A stretch of DNA of 64,000 bases, from positions 806,001 through 870,000 of the forward strand of contig OZ024842.1 in the NCBI GenBank assembly GCA_964017145.1. The letters are read 5' to 3'. Below the pieces are notes generated by a model. That model made no database searches. It was not told the DNA's origin and worked only from the letters and a program-made list of their open reading frames with translations. Below, piece after piece: positions 47,984 to 61,543 of the stretch; position 1 is the stretch's first letter, and each line of letters opens with the position of its first letter. A program made the position numbers and the translations under genes. Origin of the DNA: Agrocybe praecox. Taxonomy: Eukaryota; Basidiomycota; Agaricomycetes; Agaricales; Agrocybaceae.

Positions 47984-50900
47984 TCAAAATTCATCCGCAC
48001 ATCTGCATTGACAGTCTGCAACGGGGCACACGCTATGCCTCCTTCTGCGCGGCCTCCTTCCTACAGGGCCCATGTTATCATCCCCTTCCCCGATGAACCA
48101 TTCGAGAATATGTGCAGCATGTCCTCCATGCCTACATGTTTGACAAATGACGATGGCATCGTCAACGGTATCTGTATGAGGTAGTGTTGTTAGTCACGAA
48201 TTCAAATTTTTTGAAAAAACGACCTACCTCGATTGTGTGTATGTCCAAGGTCCATTTCACGCGCCGCATCCGACATGATCGAAAGAGTCATCAAACATAC
48301 TGAGCAGCGAGGTAATTCTCGGCCACAATTTCCACATGTATAGATTGGCTGTACAGTAGCATGGTAAGCAGCTGTGGAAGTAAAAAAACATAAGGTCCTA
48401 CCTGTTCTCTCTGCTGCCTCCACGAACCTGACGAGCCATTGACGGATTTATTACAATAATGACATCTGATCAATATCTGCCTCGGTGCCCATTCTTCCTC
48501 CGCAACGTAGAAGCTTGCATTGTTCTTCACATCCCAGTGCTTAACCCTGCCATCAGCCAGGATATGACCGCGCTCGATATCAAATCCAACTCTGAGATGG
48601 AAGAGCTTGAAGCCGTCCAGAAGGTCCCTATATCCTTGTATCCACCTCTCGACCCATTTCTCAGTCACCGGAATCTTCCCTCTTGTTCCAAGCACACCCG
48701 GAGGTAGGTTTATGTCTCCTGCGCCTATTCGACCAGGAACGACATATGCACCAAGAATTGCTGCACTTTGCACATCTCCAGTTTTATCCACGTATCCTTG
48801 CAAGACTTGCATACCCAATGTCGAAGGAAGACCTGTAACTAGTAAAGAAGACAAGTTCCCAGAAGCACGGCCAGCGGTAGCAACGTGTAAAAGGTAAGAG
48901 GAAAGTGATGCATCGTCGAGAAGATGGAGAGCTATGGCAAGCCTCTCGCGAAAGGGAAGTTGAAGAAGCGATGTCGAGTCAGGAATAAGGATGGGACTCC
49001 AGCTAGAGGCCGTTAAATGGGTGAGGAGCGCTTGAAGATATGGATCTTGAAGACGAGGGATCAGGCGTGCGTAGTGCTCGCGTAGGTCATTGCTAACACT
49101 GTTGACTTTTTTGCTGGATGTCCCAGACTTTTGAGGCATAAGAGTTGCAATGGCTCCAGACATCATTTGGTGGGTTGCTTCTATAGAGAAAATACAATTA
49201 GTCGTGGTACGATAAAGTCCTGGATAAGATTTACCGTCGCTCCGTATAAGCAAGTCCATCGCTTTGGCATGCTGACCAGTGAATACAAGCCAACACGATG
49301 CTCTCGAAAGTTCGCCTTCTTTTTCCCACCTTTTGACATTTATATGGTAAGCGACGGACGAAGGAAACCCATATACCCGCGTACGAACCTCTTAATAGCA
49401 TCCTTCAGCTCTTCCTCTCTCAAGTTCCAGCCCACAAGCTGAAGACCTATCTGCCTTTGTAAGATTTTTGCGGTTGCGACACCTGGTGCTTTCCATATTC
49501 CTTGGCGTCCTTTGTCATCGTCACTGCTTCCTGACTGATTATTCCGACGACCAGCGAGTTCTGCGAGGGCAGCAGCCCAATTCGGGGTAGGTTGTCGGAA
49601 AGAGTCGTCTTCAGATGCTATGGCCGCTGGGGAGCGGCTCCTACGAGTAGTCATCGTACTGGTCGGGGTTGTCAAATTCGAGTTTATACTGATCGCATCC
49701 CCTCCTGTAGCTGATGACGACGTGCTTCCTCCTTCCCCGCTGTTGGAGAGATCACTGTTTCCGATACTAGTATAGGGTCTATTATTTGAATTGCCTAAGG
49801 TTCCCCCAATGCTCGCCGCAAAATGCGATGCATCGAGTACTAAGATCTCGTCATCCATAGCACCAGCAGCAGAGTAAAATGCAGTCGGGTTGGTAGTCGG
49901 ATTCAGGTCCGAGCCTGCGTTGGGCAACGATGTAGTTGCTGTTGCCGTCGAAGACGTCGAGCTTAGGCTCGAGGCTGCAACTTTTGAATAACTCAGGTTC
50001 GACTGCGTGGGGTTAGAGTTTGAAGTTGATGAAGCGGTTGAATAAAACGAAGAAGAATTACTGTTTTGTCCGGAGGAATCCAGTCCAATGTCAACTGTCG
50101 GTCCAAATCCTTCCCAGATTCCTAATAATCCGTGATATGAAAAGTCATAGCCATGCAGTCGTGGAGTAGGTATGCATAATATATCTTGGGAGTCTGAGCG
50201 ATCACATGAAAATGATTAAAGCAGAGAACGCGAAGGGAAAAAAAAACTGACGATATATCCAAGCCCACAGATCTGACAATTCGGATCGTTGTCCCGTTCC
50301 ATTGACATCGTTGTCTTCATCAGTGACAACATCTTCATAATCACCTTCTATCCCATACTTGAATTCGCTTGCAGTCACCGAAATATTATGATGCGGCTAG
50401 TTACAATTTAGTATTTAATATCGATGATAGTTCAGCAGGTGAAGCCTATGGAAAAGACATACCAAACTTAACCCATATCCAGCTTTCGCCCTCCTCCTGA
50501 TGACCATAGAGACGTCCCCCTGCACTAACCGCACCACATGACGAAACTTGATACTTCTGTCATGACCATCCTTGTCTTTCGTGAGCTTTGCCCTCGTATT
50601 GTCTCTCGATTTCGATTTTCTGTCCTTAGATTTGCCTCTGCTCCTTCCTCTGCCGCGTTTCTGTGGATTTCCTTGGCTAAAGGCATATCCATACCCATAA
50701 TCGAGTTGTCCGTATGTACGACGCGTATATAAATTATTTTTGTTATCGTAGTCGGCATCATCTCTGTCCGATTCGACCAATCTTTCATCCTGTTGATCAT
50801 CTAGGGCAAAGTCCCTGACACGCAAAGTATCTGTCCGGCTAGGAGATCTCTGTCCCTGTTTTTGCCCACGCGGGACTGAAGGATCTCTTGAGGATTCTCT

Positions 50901-53807
50901 ATACTTCCTGATAGAAGCAGGACTGTATGTCCTCTGCCTTCCTAAAGCTTTCGCTCGAGGTGTCTTGCCACCACCTAGTTCGCCTAATGATTCGATATTT
51001 TCATCCACCGGTCGCGTGGCAGCCAACCCAGTCGGACCAGTAGTAGCTGCTTTGCTGACAGGTCTTGCTGGCCCTTTCGTGTTTTTGGCTTGCCCTGGGT
51101 CTATGTCATTACTATTGCCTGAGACAGCAATATTCAGCGCGTTTGAAGGCTCCTCCGAAAGCGCTGTCAGTTCCGTAATAGCTTCGCTAATTTCTGTTTG
51201 TGCAGTACTGGGATTGATGCTAACTATTGGGAATGGCACACCACTAGAAATGCTTTTCCTTTTCGAAGTCGAGGTCCTTGTTGCGTTTATAGGTGCGACA
51301 GCGGGCGAAGGTGGTAGAGCCGGGAAACCATCTGCATCTCCCCTCCCAAAGAGCGGTGGCGGACTTGGTAGATTTGTGGTATCGACAGTAACATTGGTTG
51401 AAGCACCCGGTATGGGTCCAGGTGCCGAAGAAGTGTTGTTGGTGGTTGCGGTGAGATTCGTTATAAAGGGTTGACCCCCTGCGAGATTCGGAGTAGGAGT
51501 AGGAGTGGTCAAGTTGTTTGAACTGTTGAAATTAGGTATCTCAAGGTTGTTTCCTACTGCGGGCGTATCTTCGGCTACATCATCGATAGTATTCGATTGC
51601 GGATTGCGGGAACGACTTCGGGTGGGGGGACGAGAACGAGACGCGGACTTCGAACCGGGGTGAGTGTGTTTGGGATGACCATTGTGGTGGTGGTGGTGGT
51701 GGTGCTGATGGTGCTCCCGATTTTTTGGAGGTTCTCTAGACTCACGCCCTCGGCGTGATGCCGATCTTGACACATATCTTGAACCACTTCCTAATCTCCT
51801 ATCCTGACTTCTTGTCCTCGTCCTGCTGCGCGTATATTGATCGTTGGCCTGTTCATCTTCTGGCAATTCACCTTCAGTCGGAGCCATGGCCGTGTCTTCT
51901 CTGCCATAGCCTTCCACTACCCGCAAGCCAACACCAGCACCAATAGCCAAGTCCCCACGCGAGCTCCATGCAATTTGCTTTGTTGTGTCGTAAATCGCGT
52001 ATAGCTCAAGGTCACCTTCTTTATTGACCACCATAACATTTGAAGAAAGCGGATAATTATGGGTAAGAGAAACCGGGACAAGATTCGGTACCAAAGCAAA
52101 AGACGAGAGAGGGCGAGGAAAATGTTTGGCTGAAAATATAATAAAAATCAATATGTGTTAAGAGAGAACGAAATATAGAACAGTGAACTTACTTCGCCTT
52201 GTGTCAGCAAGGACGTGAACCAGTTGTCCAGCATCTATATCTTCTTCGTTCCGACTTGCACTAGCAATGTAACCTCTTTCCTGACCATGTCCTGTTGTCG
52301 GAGGGGCGGAGCCTGCCTGCCAGGAGAGTGTTGATGCCCAACTCCTTTTCGCAGTACGAGCCGTCGACGAGGAATCTCCATCTGACATCTTATCTCCACC
52401 AACAGGTGCCGCACCTTCCTGCCGCACCCTTGACTCTCGTATATCCCAGAATCTGACATATCCAGAATCTCTCTCCAGCGTTGCTACACATGATCGTCTC
52501 GTACTTGAAAACTCGATGTTGGTATATCCAAGTGTAGCACTCGCGTTTCCTCCAACACTCCCAGAGCCGCTCCCTCCTGTACCTACTCCGGCACCTCCTC
52601 GTCCGTGAGTAGTTCCCGTGCCCCCAACAGTCGCGCCTCCAGAAGATTTCGACCAACCACCATCTGCCAATGCATCCTTTTCAGAGAAGGTTAAAACGGG
52701 AACACCCATCTTCCTGGCATCCCATACAGTGACGACACCATCTCCAAAGCATGCCACCCTATTCGGTTCATACGGGTCCGTCGCGATACCTTGTACTTTG
52801 GCAGGGGCATTAGCAAACATTCCAGATGCTGTTCCAGCTCCTGCTGCCCAAGAGTTTGCGTGTCCTGTCCCTATACCCACACCGCTACCTGTCATATTCG
52901 AATGTGCCTGATTCATACGCAAGTCGAACAGTCTGAGCCATCTCTGCGAGATGCTCGTTATCAGAAGGTGAGTGGATCCTGGTAGAAATGCCAGGGAAGA
53001 AACAACTTCCGTAGCTGCATGTTGCTGGACAATCCTAGGATCGGCCCTGGCCTGGCCTTCAAAACGTGGTAAGAGAGGCTGGGGTCGTCGAGCCAATACG
53101 TGTAAGGAATGTAAAGAGCCTTGGTGTGCGTTCGAGTGGGTAAATCGGCCAGTTCCATGTATATCGATCTTCGGGTCTGGGTCGGTATCATCTGTGCCTA
53201 TCTTAAGCACCTCCTTGAATCCACTGATGTCCCAGAGTACCAGACTCCCGTCCCCTCGTACTTTATCCAATCCCACTGCCAGATAATTTGGGTCTACCGA
53301 ATTGAACGCAAGAGCGTTACACGCGCGAGAGTTCCGCACTGGAAGCGAGGCTGTTGGACCTGAAGAAAGCGCCAATCCATGACCGTAAGCTGAGCCGTAG
53401 TGTGATGGCGAACGTGAATGAGCTGGAGATGGTGAAACGGTGCGACGTGCTTGCTTTCCTGCCTCCAGTCGAATTAAATCGACCTTTCCCGTGCTAAGAC
53501 CTACTGCAAAGAGATCATCAAATACTGGGTCTGGAGACCAAGCGAAGCACTGTAACAAGGATTAATTCCGTTAACTTCACGGCATGCCATGTATTATCCT
53601 GAGAAAGATAACAAGAAAAACAAGACAAATAACACATACCTTCATGTAGTGCAAATCATGTCTCGAAGTAAGATGTCTAATCTCCGGAACTGAACTTTGA
53701 GAAGTGCCATGTTCGTATTCGTACAGAGCAATTTGTGATTGACCACCGACAACAAACTTGCTGGATCCTCGAGGGTGCCACAATAGACGCTTTTCAGGTT
53801 GAACCAT
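47984..53807 (-). CDS. SEA4: SEA/GATOR2 complex subunit (MIOS/Sea4 orthologue)
   Basis: A long multi-exon gene. Exon 1 is 53807-53640 ([12 protein letters not shown]), exon 2 is 53549-52193, exon 3 starts at 52129, and further exons run down to the stop at 47984. The N-terminal third is a WD40 propeller ([48 protein letters not shown]). The middle holds a long Ser/Arg/Asn-rich insertion with a His run near 51690, absent in animals. An alpha-solenoid follows ([16 protein letters not shown]). The C-terminus has the family's zinc ribbon and RING-like Cys/His pairs ([49 protein letters not shown]). In yeast and animals this subunit acts at the vacuole or lysosome to relieve TORC1 from its inhibitor in amino-acid signalling. 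Confidence 0.92.
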
Positions 53808-54342
53808 GCTGTGCTCCTTTATCAGTGAAAGTAGTCTCCTGCTTGTTTCGAAATTCCAGTACTGATATAACGTTCAAGACCCAGCTTGTCGACGCGAATT
53901 AGATCGATAGTCCAGTGAACAACTTCTTTGATAGTGTTGAATTGTGTTGAACAGCCTGGAGCCAAAAGTTGGTCGTACTTTTCAGAATCCAATGTCTGGT
54001 AAACCTAGTAGTCGATTTACATCCGTGGACTCCCCTCTTGAGAATTGTTGGCAATAAAAGTTTTAGTATTTAGTAAAAGAGCAACCCAAGAGCGATTACA
54101 GTTGTCGTGCGACGTGCTCGGACTGGGAGAGTCCAAATTGGAGCACGTGACCGACGCGACACCCCTATTTTCTAAGACTTTCTTCGATTATCCTACGGAT
54201 ATGGTGCATATGCTGTAAATTTTGTGAGCTGTGTTTTCAGGCGCTCATTCTGATAAGTTTTTGAAAGTTATTGTACAGATAAAGACTATGCCCAACACTA
54301 CGAACGCTAGATAAAAATAACTGATACGCAAAACCAAAATAA
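53808..54342. other. SEA4 promoter gap
   Basis: 5' flank of the SEA4-type gene and 3' flank of 5S copy 6. No gene seen. Confidence 0.4.
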
Positions 54343-54460
54343 AACCACAGCACCCAGGATTCCCGCGTGGTCCCCCACCGTGGTACTAACTGGGCGGCAC
54401 TCTGCTTAACTTCGCAGATCGGACGGGATGCGGTGCTTTCAGAGTCCTATGGCCGTGGAT
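54343..54460 (-). rRNA. 5S ribosomal RNA gene, copy 6
   Basis: A 118-nt minus-strand copy with a T-to-C change shared with copy 3 (CCGCCCAGTT). Upstream flank TTTCAGATAT is conserved. It ends 153 bp from the stop of the acyltransferase gene on the same strand. Confidence 0.97.
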
Positions 54461-54613
54461 ATCTGAAACAAACGTATTTCTTCTATATACCCACTTTTTT
54501 GGAACTGAGCTTCTATTTTCGACAGGATAAAATGCCATATAATTTTTGATGACTATCTATTTTTCTTTGGTTTCTATCTATATCCAGGTAAAACAGATAA
54601 CGACTCGCACAGA

Positions 54614-56274
54614 TTACCATAAACGACAGAGTTTGAAGAATCTCTCTCTTGGGTTGTGAAACAACACAGATCTTTTATACGGGAAGTCAATGACCTAGCA
54701 ATATAGTTTAGCTTTTCTGTCTTTGCTACAACAAACGGAACTGATTTACCGCCTGCATATGGAAACCAGAGTTATCGCACGCTCGGCGAATTCCAAGGTT
54801 TTCATGGTTTGGTTCGCCGACAATACAATCTGTCCGTGGGTCGACGAGGAACATATAGTGAATTAAAGACCTCAACCAGATTTCAGCTATAAAGTTTAAT
54901 GCCTATATCAGACATACGCGAATATTAAATGTGAAGAAATTACTCACTTCGTGCAGCTCCCAGGAACTTACTCTCGCCGACCAAAACGTGCATCCCTCGG
55001 TTCCAATCACCAGGAATGACATTGGTAGGATAATGTTGCGCAATATGGTCTTCCTTAGCGTACACAAGTTCGGCGTATCCTGCTAACTCGCCGTCCCAGC
55101 TGAACATACAGGGAAGAGTGTGAGGGTCAGCAAAAACACCCTCGACATATGTCCTGTGCATCTCTAAGCTGCCTCTTTCACCCCACGCTTTGTTAACGCG
55201 TTCATCATTGTGCCATTTATGGAATGCCGCCATATGTCTTGACAGACCATCCGGAGAACGAGACCCATCATGGACACCTTCCAGGTCGAAATAAGCGACT
55301 TCAATCATTTGATTGACCTGGGTACACCAGCGACGATACAAGATTTCGCCAGGTTGAGGTTTAGCAGGGCGCAGAGGATGGGAAGTAATGACTTTTTCAT
55401 TTCTCGTGAATGATGGTTGGCAGGGGAAGGGCTCTTTGGGGTTGAGCAACCAGCTTCGCCTGTGGAATCCGGTAGTTCCTGCTCCTTGCCAGAATCCACT
55501 ACGGGACAGGAATAGGACGTCTTTTGTGGCCACAACGTTTTTTGAAGTTGGCGAGTCCAATCCAGATCTTGGGTAAGTCCTTGCAAGGCCCGTCGTGAGC
55601 AAGTAGTCCTGTATCACGTTGGATTTGGGGAAAGACTCGAAGGTGAAGGGGATATGTTCATTTTCCTTGTAAAGCGTGAATAACGCGTAAATCGCCACCC
55701 AGAAATCTTGGACGGCGACTTCTTTTGGTCGGTCGGTGTTGGTGAGGGGTGCGCTGAGAGACAATAGAGGATATTTTGGAACATGCTCCGTAGCTCCATG
55801 ATAGCGTGTACCGACGGAGCTGATTTCCAGAGCGAACGACTGGGTCTCCGAGATAGCGTATGTCAAGATAACAGCGCCGTTGAGAATAATTTCATTTTTA
55901 TCACCGCCTACAGCTACGGGGCGATGACTGACTTTCCCTCCATCCGGGAGGACGAGAAGAAACGCGTCTTTGGAGGGATCTCTAGAAGGAGAAGAGGCGA
56001 CCCAAGCGGTGTGATTGGCGACGGCCTGAAGTCGACGTGTTGGGGTACCAGTTGCTTCCATTTCTCGTTGATTTTCGATGTAAGAGTATTGTTGATGTTT
56101 TCTCCAGGAAGAAATCAGTTTGAGGGCTATTTCCACTGCCAATGGGGTGGTGGAGAACGAAAGAAGAGAGGGTAAAGACATTAGGGGAAGGCTAATCTGA
56201 TAAGATTGATTTCGCATGTGGTTTTTATTTTTTTTATCAGATAAGACGAGCTGAGCACAAGGCTTGGCGACCAT
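54614..56274 (-). CDS. Siderophore-type N-acyltransferase (IucB/SidF-like GNAT)
   Basis: Three exons (56274-54948, 54886-54750, 54694-54614) encode 514 aa from the first ATG; a start at the Met at 56217 or 56181 is also possible. The C-terminal half carries the IucB/MbtK-like GNAT domain: FHKWHNDERVNKAWGERG, CMFSWDGELAGYAELVY, DWNRGMHVLVGESKFLG, SLIHYMFLVDPRT, EPNHEN and VIDFPYKRSVLFHNPRERFF. These enzymes acylate N5-hydroxyornithine or a related hydroxylated amine from acyl-CoA in hydroxamate siderophore synthesis. The N-terminal half is the family's less conserved extension. No NRPS or ornithine monooxygenase lies within this window, so pathway membership is inferred. Ordinary expectation would be iron-repressed expression. 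Confidence 0.85.
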
Positions 56275-57015
56275 TCCACCTGCACCCCGTCGTCCGATTA
56301 CATAGGAGTCGCCGACGATCCGACGACTGAAATTGAGCTTCAGTAAATACCTGATGCATAAGTATGGGAGAAGCTCGGTTCAACTGAGAAACTATAACAA
56401 TCCAGCCTAAAAACGTCCCAGTGTTGTGATCCTAGCTGTCCATCCTGAAGCTTGACCGGGACCCTCGAGTAGCACTGCTATTTACGCTCAAGAAAGTAGA
56501 CAGCCAAGTTCCAAGACACCACACTGCCAAAATATATTCTCTATAGAGAATAACACCGAATCTTGAACTTGTTCGCCCGAATAATTGCGTGAACAGTAAA
56601 TAAGTAATTCACGACCGTCATGGTCCACAAGCGTATCATTTCTTACTTGGGATCCTCGAATAGATTTGAAAGAGAACTGTGTCGCAAACATGGTTCCGTA
56701 CGAGTGTGGTGATTAAGACGCTTTTGCTGTAACACGCCGTCAAACTTCAACACTATATTCAAAAACGGTCAAGCTCAGTGAGGCTGAGTGACCCAAGAGC
56801 GCTGTGCTGCCAGCACATCAACCGGAGCTTAAACAGGCAATGCCACAGACCCGGCATATTTTTGCGGTCATTGACCTCCAAACCAAATAACATACAACAT
56901 CATGCTCGACGTTGAACACAGTGGACTCTGAACTTTAGCTTTAGCCCTCTGCTCGACCTCGCAAACCGCGAGAAATACCCCCTTAACTTGTTGCAATCTT
57001 TGGTGATTTGTGACG
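56275..57015. other. Divergent promoter region, 0.7 kb
   Basis: Separates the (-) acyltransferase from the (+) splicing-factor gene. Open frames here (56691-56488, 57107-56868) have no recognisable content. Confidence 0.4.
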
Positions 57016-60000
57016 ATGCACTTGTATAATCTAACTCTCCAACCCCCGACTGCAATATCGCAAGCTATTGTTGGTAACTTTTCAGGCGCTCGACAGCAAG
57101 AGATCATTGTTTCGCATGGAACGCGTCTAGGACTTTACCGACCAGATGCTCAGACAGGAAAAATAACGACAGTCATAGAGACGGATGTCTTTGGGTCCAT
57201 TCGTTCGCTTGCAGCCTTTCGTTTGACTGGTGGGACCAAGGGTGAGCAGCTGTACGTATCTCCCCATGTGCATGCTTATTTATTCCAAGTCTCTTAGACT
57301 ACGCAATAGTAGGGTCTGACTCCGGTCGCATTATCATTCTCGACTACGACCCAAAAACAAGCAGTTTTGTCAAGTTACATCAGGAAACATATGGAAAATC
57401 CGGCGCGCGACGTATCGTTCCTGGACAATATCTCGCGACGGATCCAAAAGGACGCAGTGTGATGATAGGTGCTATGGAAAAGTCGAAACTGGTGTACATC
57501 CTCAATCGCGACGCTGCCGCCAATCTCACCATTTCGTCGCCTCTGGAAGCGCACAAAAACGCAGCCATCATTCATTACATCGTCGGTCTCGATGTTGGCT
57601 TTGAGAACCCCATGTTTGCCGCTTTAGAGGTGGATTACACAGAGTCGGACCAAGACCCTACAGGAGAGGCATTCAACAACACCGAAAAGGTGCGTATTTG
57701 TGCCTTTCTGTCATTTTTCGGTCTTACCTTGTTCTACAGATGTTGACATACTACGAACTGGACTTGGGGCTGAACCATGTTGTGCGTAAATGGAGTGAGC
57801 CAACAGACCCTCGTGCCAATTTGCTTGTGCAAGTTCCAGGTGGGCAGCTTGCGTCTTCCGATCGTTACGATGGACCGTCTGGTGTCCTAGTTTGTTGCGA
57901 AGACCACATCATCTACCGACACTCTGACGTTCCTCAACACCGTGTTCCCATTCCACGACGCAAAAATCCGCTGGAGGATCCCAACAGAGGACTCATTATT
58001 ACTGCTGCCGTTATGCACAAGATGAAGGGCGCATTCTTCTTCTTGCTTCAGAGCGAGGATGGCGACCTATATAAAGTGACTATAGAACACGAAGAGGAAG
58101 AAGTCAAGTCCCTGAAAATCAAATATTTTGATACCGTCCCTGTTGCCTCGAGTTTGTGTATCCTGAAGTCCGGTTTCCTGTTTGTTGCAAGTGAATTCGG
58201 CAACCAGTACGTGCTTCTTTTCTCTGCTCGCCAGATTCTTGCTGACCCCAATGCAGTTATCTTTACCAATTCCAAAAGCTAGGCGACGATGATAACGAAC
58301 CTGAATTCAGTTCAACGTCATACCCGTCTTTTGGCATGGCTGACCCTAGCAGTCCCTTGCCACAAGCATTCTTCCGACCACGGCCTCTGGAAAACTTGGT
58401 CATTGCCGACGAAATCGAATCTTTGGATCCTATCATTGATTCCAAAGTTCTCAACTTGCTGCCTAATTCTGATACTCCTCAAATATTCACAGCTTGTGGA
58501 AGAGGTGCGCGAAGCACCTTCAGGACTTTGAGACACGGCTTGGAAGTAGAGGAATCCGTCAGCTCTGATCTTCCTGGTATCCCCAATGCGGTTTGGACCA
58601 CCAAGAAATCAGAAGATGGTATGTGCAATAATTTCAGCTTGACTGTGATACAACTGCTGAAGAACATTTGTAGACCCTTTCGATTCCTATATTATCCTTT
58701 CATTCGTCAATGGTACACTCGTCCTTTCAATAGGAGAGACTATTGAAGAAGTGCAAGACACTGGCTTCCTTTCTGCTGCCCCAACGCTTGCCGTACAGCA
58801 AATTGGGTCTGATGCCTTGCTTCAGGTTCACCCTCAAGGTATCAGACACGTTCTTGCTGACCGTCGCGTCAATGAGTGGAGAGTGCCTCAGGGCAAGACC
58901 ATCGTGTGCGCGACAACCAACAAGCGACAAGTTGTTGTGGCCTTGAGCTCTGCAGAACTAGTTTATTTCGAACTTGATTTAGAGGGTCAACTGAACGAGT
59001 ACCAAGATAGGAAGGCTATGGGAAGTACAGTTCTTGCTCTGAGTATTGCCGATGTTCCTGAAGGTCGCCAGCGGACCCCATATCTGGTGCGTTCATGTAT
59101 GACATATCCTTATCAAATATTGTTTTCTGATCTGTACGCGATACTAGGCCGTCGGATGCGAAGATCAGACTGTTCGAATTATTTCTCTGGATCCCGAAAG
59201 CACTCTTGAGACGATCAGTTTACAAGCCTTGACTGCGCCTCCTTCCTCAATTTGCATTGCCGATATGTTGGACGCAAGTATCAACAAAGCGCACCCAACC
59301 ATGTTCGTTAACATCGGTCTTCAAAATGGTGTCCTTCTGCGTACGGTGCTCGACCCCAATAACGGACAACTGACCGATACCCGAACACGGTATGTATAAT
59401 AAGCTCTTATGATTCTTTTGTCCCGTCTGACATATTATTTAACCGAAGGTTCTTGGGCACCCGTCCAGTTAAGCTCGTTCGTGTCCAAATCCACAAAAAT
59501 CCTGCCATCCTCGCTTTATCGTCACGATCATGGCTTAACTACACGCATCAAAATCTCATGCATTTCACCCCTCTAATTTACGATAATTTGGATTATGCCT
59601 GGAGTTTCTCTGCGGAATTAAGTCCTGAAGGTCTTATTGGTATTGCTGGCAGTGTTCTTCGGTATGCACACTAATTTATACTTTGAATTTCTAACAAATT
59701 CTGATTTTGAAATATTATCCTAGCATTTTCCAAGTACCAAGACTGGGCATGAAGCTGAAACAAGATACGATGCCGCTTTCTTATACTCCGCGCAAATTCA
59801 TCACACATCCGAATAACCATTACTTCTACATGATCGAAGGTGACCATCGCGTCTTGGGCGAGGATGCTGCTGCAAAGAAACTGCAACAACTTGTAAGTAT
59901 CCAACCCACTTCATATATCAATGCAATCATATGAATAGCATTGTCATTAGCGTCAACAAGGCAAGAAATTTGACGAGGAAGTCGTAAACCTTCCTTATGA

Positions 60001-61228
60001 TACTTTTGGACGACCAAAAGCGGCTGCCGGCAACTGGGGTTCATGCATCCGCATCATCGATCCAGTAGAAGCTAAAACCCTCAGCGTCATTAACCTAGAG
60101 GAGAATGAAGCTGCTTTCTCATTGGCCATCGTACCATTTTCTGCCCGAGGGGGCGAGCTTCATCTGGTCGTTGGGACAGCAGCTGATACCCACATTGCCC
60201 CAAGATCATGTTCCAGTGGATACCTAAGAACATACAAGTTTATTGATGACGGTGCAGGGTTGGAATTCCAGCACAAAGTACGTTGCGCAAATTCTGCTTG
60301 CTATTTGACTTGTCAATTTATGCATATATAATCACCAAACAGACCGAAGTCGATGATGTTCCTTTGGCTTTGATGGCATTCCAAGGACGACTAGCTGCTG
60401 GTGTTGGCAAAGCTTTGAGGATATACGACGTCGGTAAAAAAAAACTTCTGAGGAAGGTCGAGAACAAGGTATGAAATATATTTTGTTTGCTAATCTTGAG
60501 TATCACTCACAGTTGTGGTATAGACCTTCACTACAGCTATCGTTTCTCTTGCTACCCAGGGATCGCGTATCATCGTCGGTGACATGCAAGAATCCGTCCA
60601 GTTCGCTGTATATAAAGCACCAGAAAACCGTCTGCTAACATTTGCGGACGACTCCCAGCCACGGTGGGTATCTGCAATGACGATGGTGGATTATAACACT
60701 GTCGTTGCTGGAGATCGCTTCGGAAATGTCTTCGTCAATCGTCTCGACCCGAAAATTTCTGACCAGGTGGATGATGATCCCACTGGTGCAGGTATTCTTC
60801 ACGAGAAGGGTATTCTTATGGGTGCTCCTCATAAAACCAAGTTACTTGCCCATTTCCACGTTGGCGACTTGATAACATCCATCCATAAAGTATCCCTTGT
60901 TGCTGGTGGCCGTGAAGTCATGTTGTACACGGGTCTACATGGAACAATTGGTATCCTCATACCCTTTGTTTCGAAAGAAGATGTCGACTTCATCTCAACA
61001 TTGGAACAGCACATGAGGACGGAGCAAAGCAGCTTGGTTGGCCGCGACCAGCTCAGCTGGAGAGGATACTATGTGCCTGTAAAGGCTGTGGTGGATGGTG
61101 ATCTGTGCGAGACCTACGCCAGATTGCCAGGTTCGAAGCAGCAATCCATTGCTGGAGAACTTGACAGGACGGTGGGCGAGGTTCTAAAGAAATTGGAACA
61201 ACTGAGGGTCACGGCTAGTGGATTTTAA
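57016..61228 (+). CDS. RSE1: Splicing factor 3B subunit 3 (SF3B3/Rse1)
   Basis: A multi-exon gene from the ATG at 57016 ([18 protein letters not shown]) to the stop at 61226-61228. The reading follows the SF3B3/DDB1/CPSF160 family throughout. Examples are [35 protein letters not shown], the [16 protein letters not shown] block, [10 protein letters not shown], an RIHNP-like [17 protein letters not shown], the [18 protein letters not shown] block and [13 protein letters not shown]. The [20 protein letters not shown] segment near the end is highly characteristic. The protein is three beta-propellers that cradle SF3B1 in the U2 snRNP and help branch-site recognition. Introns are short and all checked junctions keep frame. 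Essential housekeeping gene; no damage seen. Confidence 0.95.
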
Positions 61229-61543
61229 AGATGTTTTGTGCTCTTTTTTTCTTTGTATCTGTACATGTACGTTTTTGCCAGTTCTTCGTCCCAAAGGCAT
61301 CTGGGTGCTTTAATATATATGTTGTCTCTCACTACTGCTTACATTACATCAGAGTGAAATATCGAGAAGCGAATATTCAAAGCAAAGTCTCTCAAGGCGC
61401 TTCTGAATCGACCCTTCATATGGAGGCTTGCAGCAGGTCTAGATGAAATCATTTCTGCGAAGCAAGGCGAATGCTTGTTCTACACATGCTTATATCCATT
61501 GAAATCAACAGAATGTAGAGATCTACTGTACATACACTAATTT
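61229..61543. other. Convergent 3' gap
   Basis: About 315 bp between the stops of the convergent RSE1 and UTP25 genes; contains their 3' UTRs only. Confidence 0.5.

Noticed and set aside
50965..51474. 169-codon plus-strand frame
   Set aside because: Antisense shadow of the low-complexity region of the SEA4-type gene.
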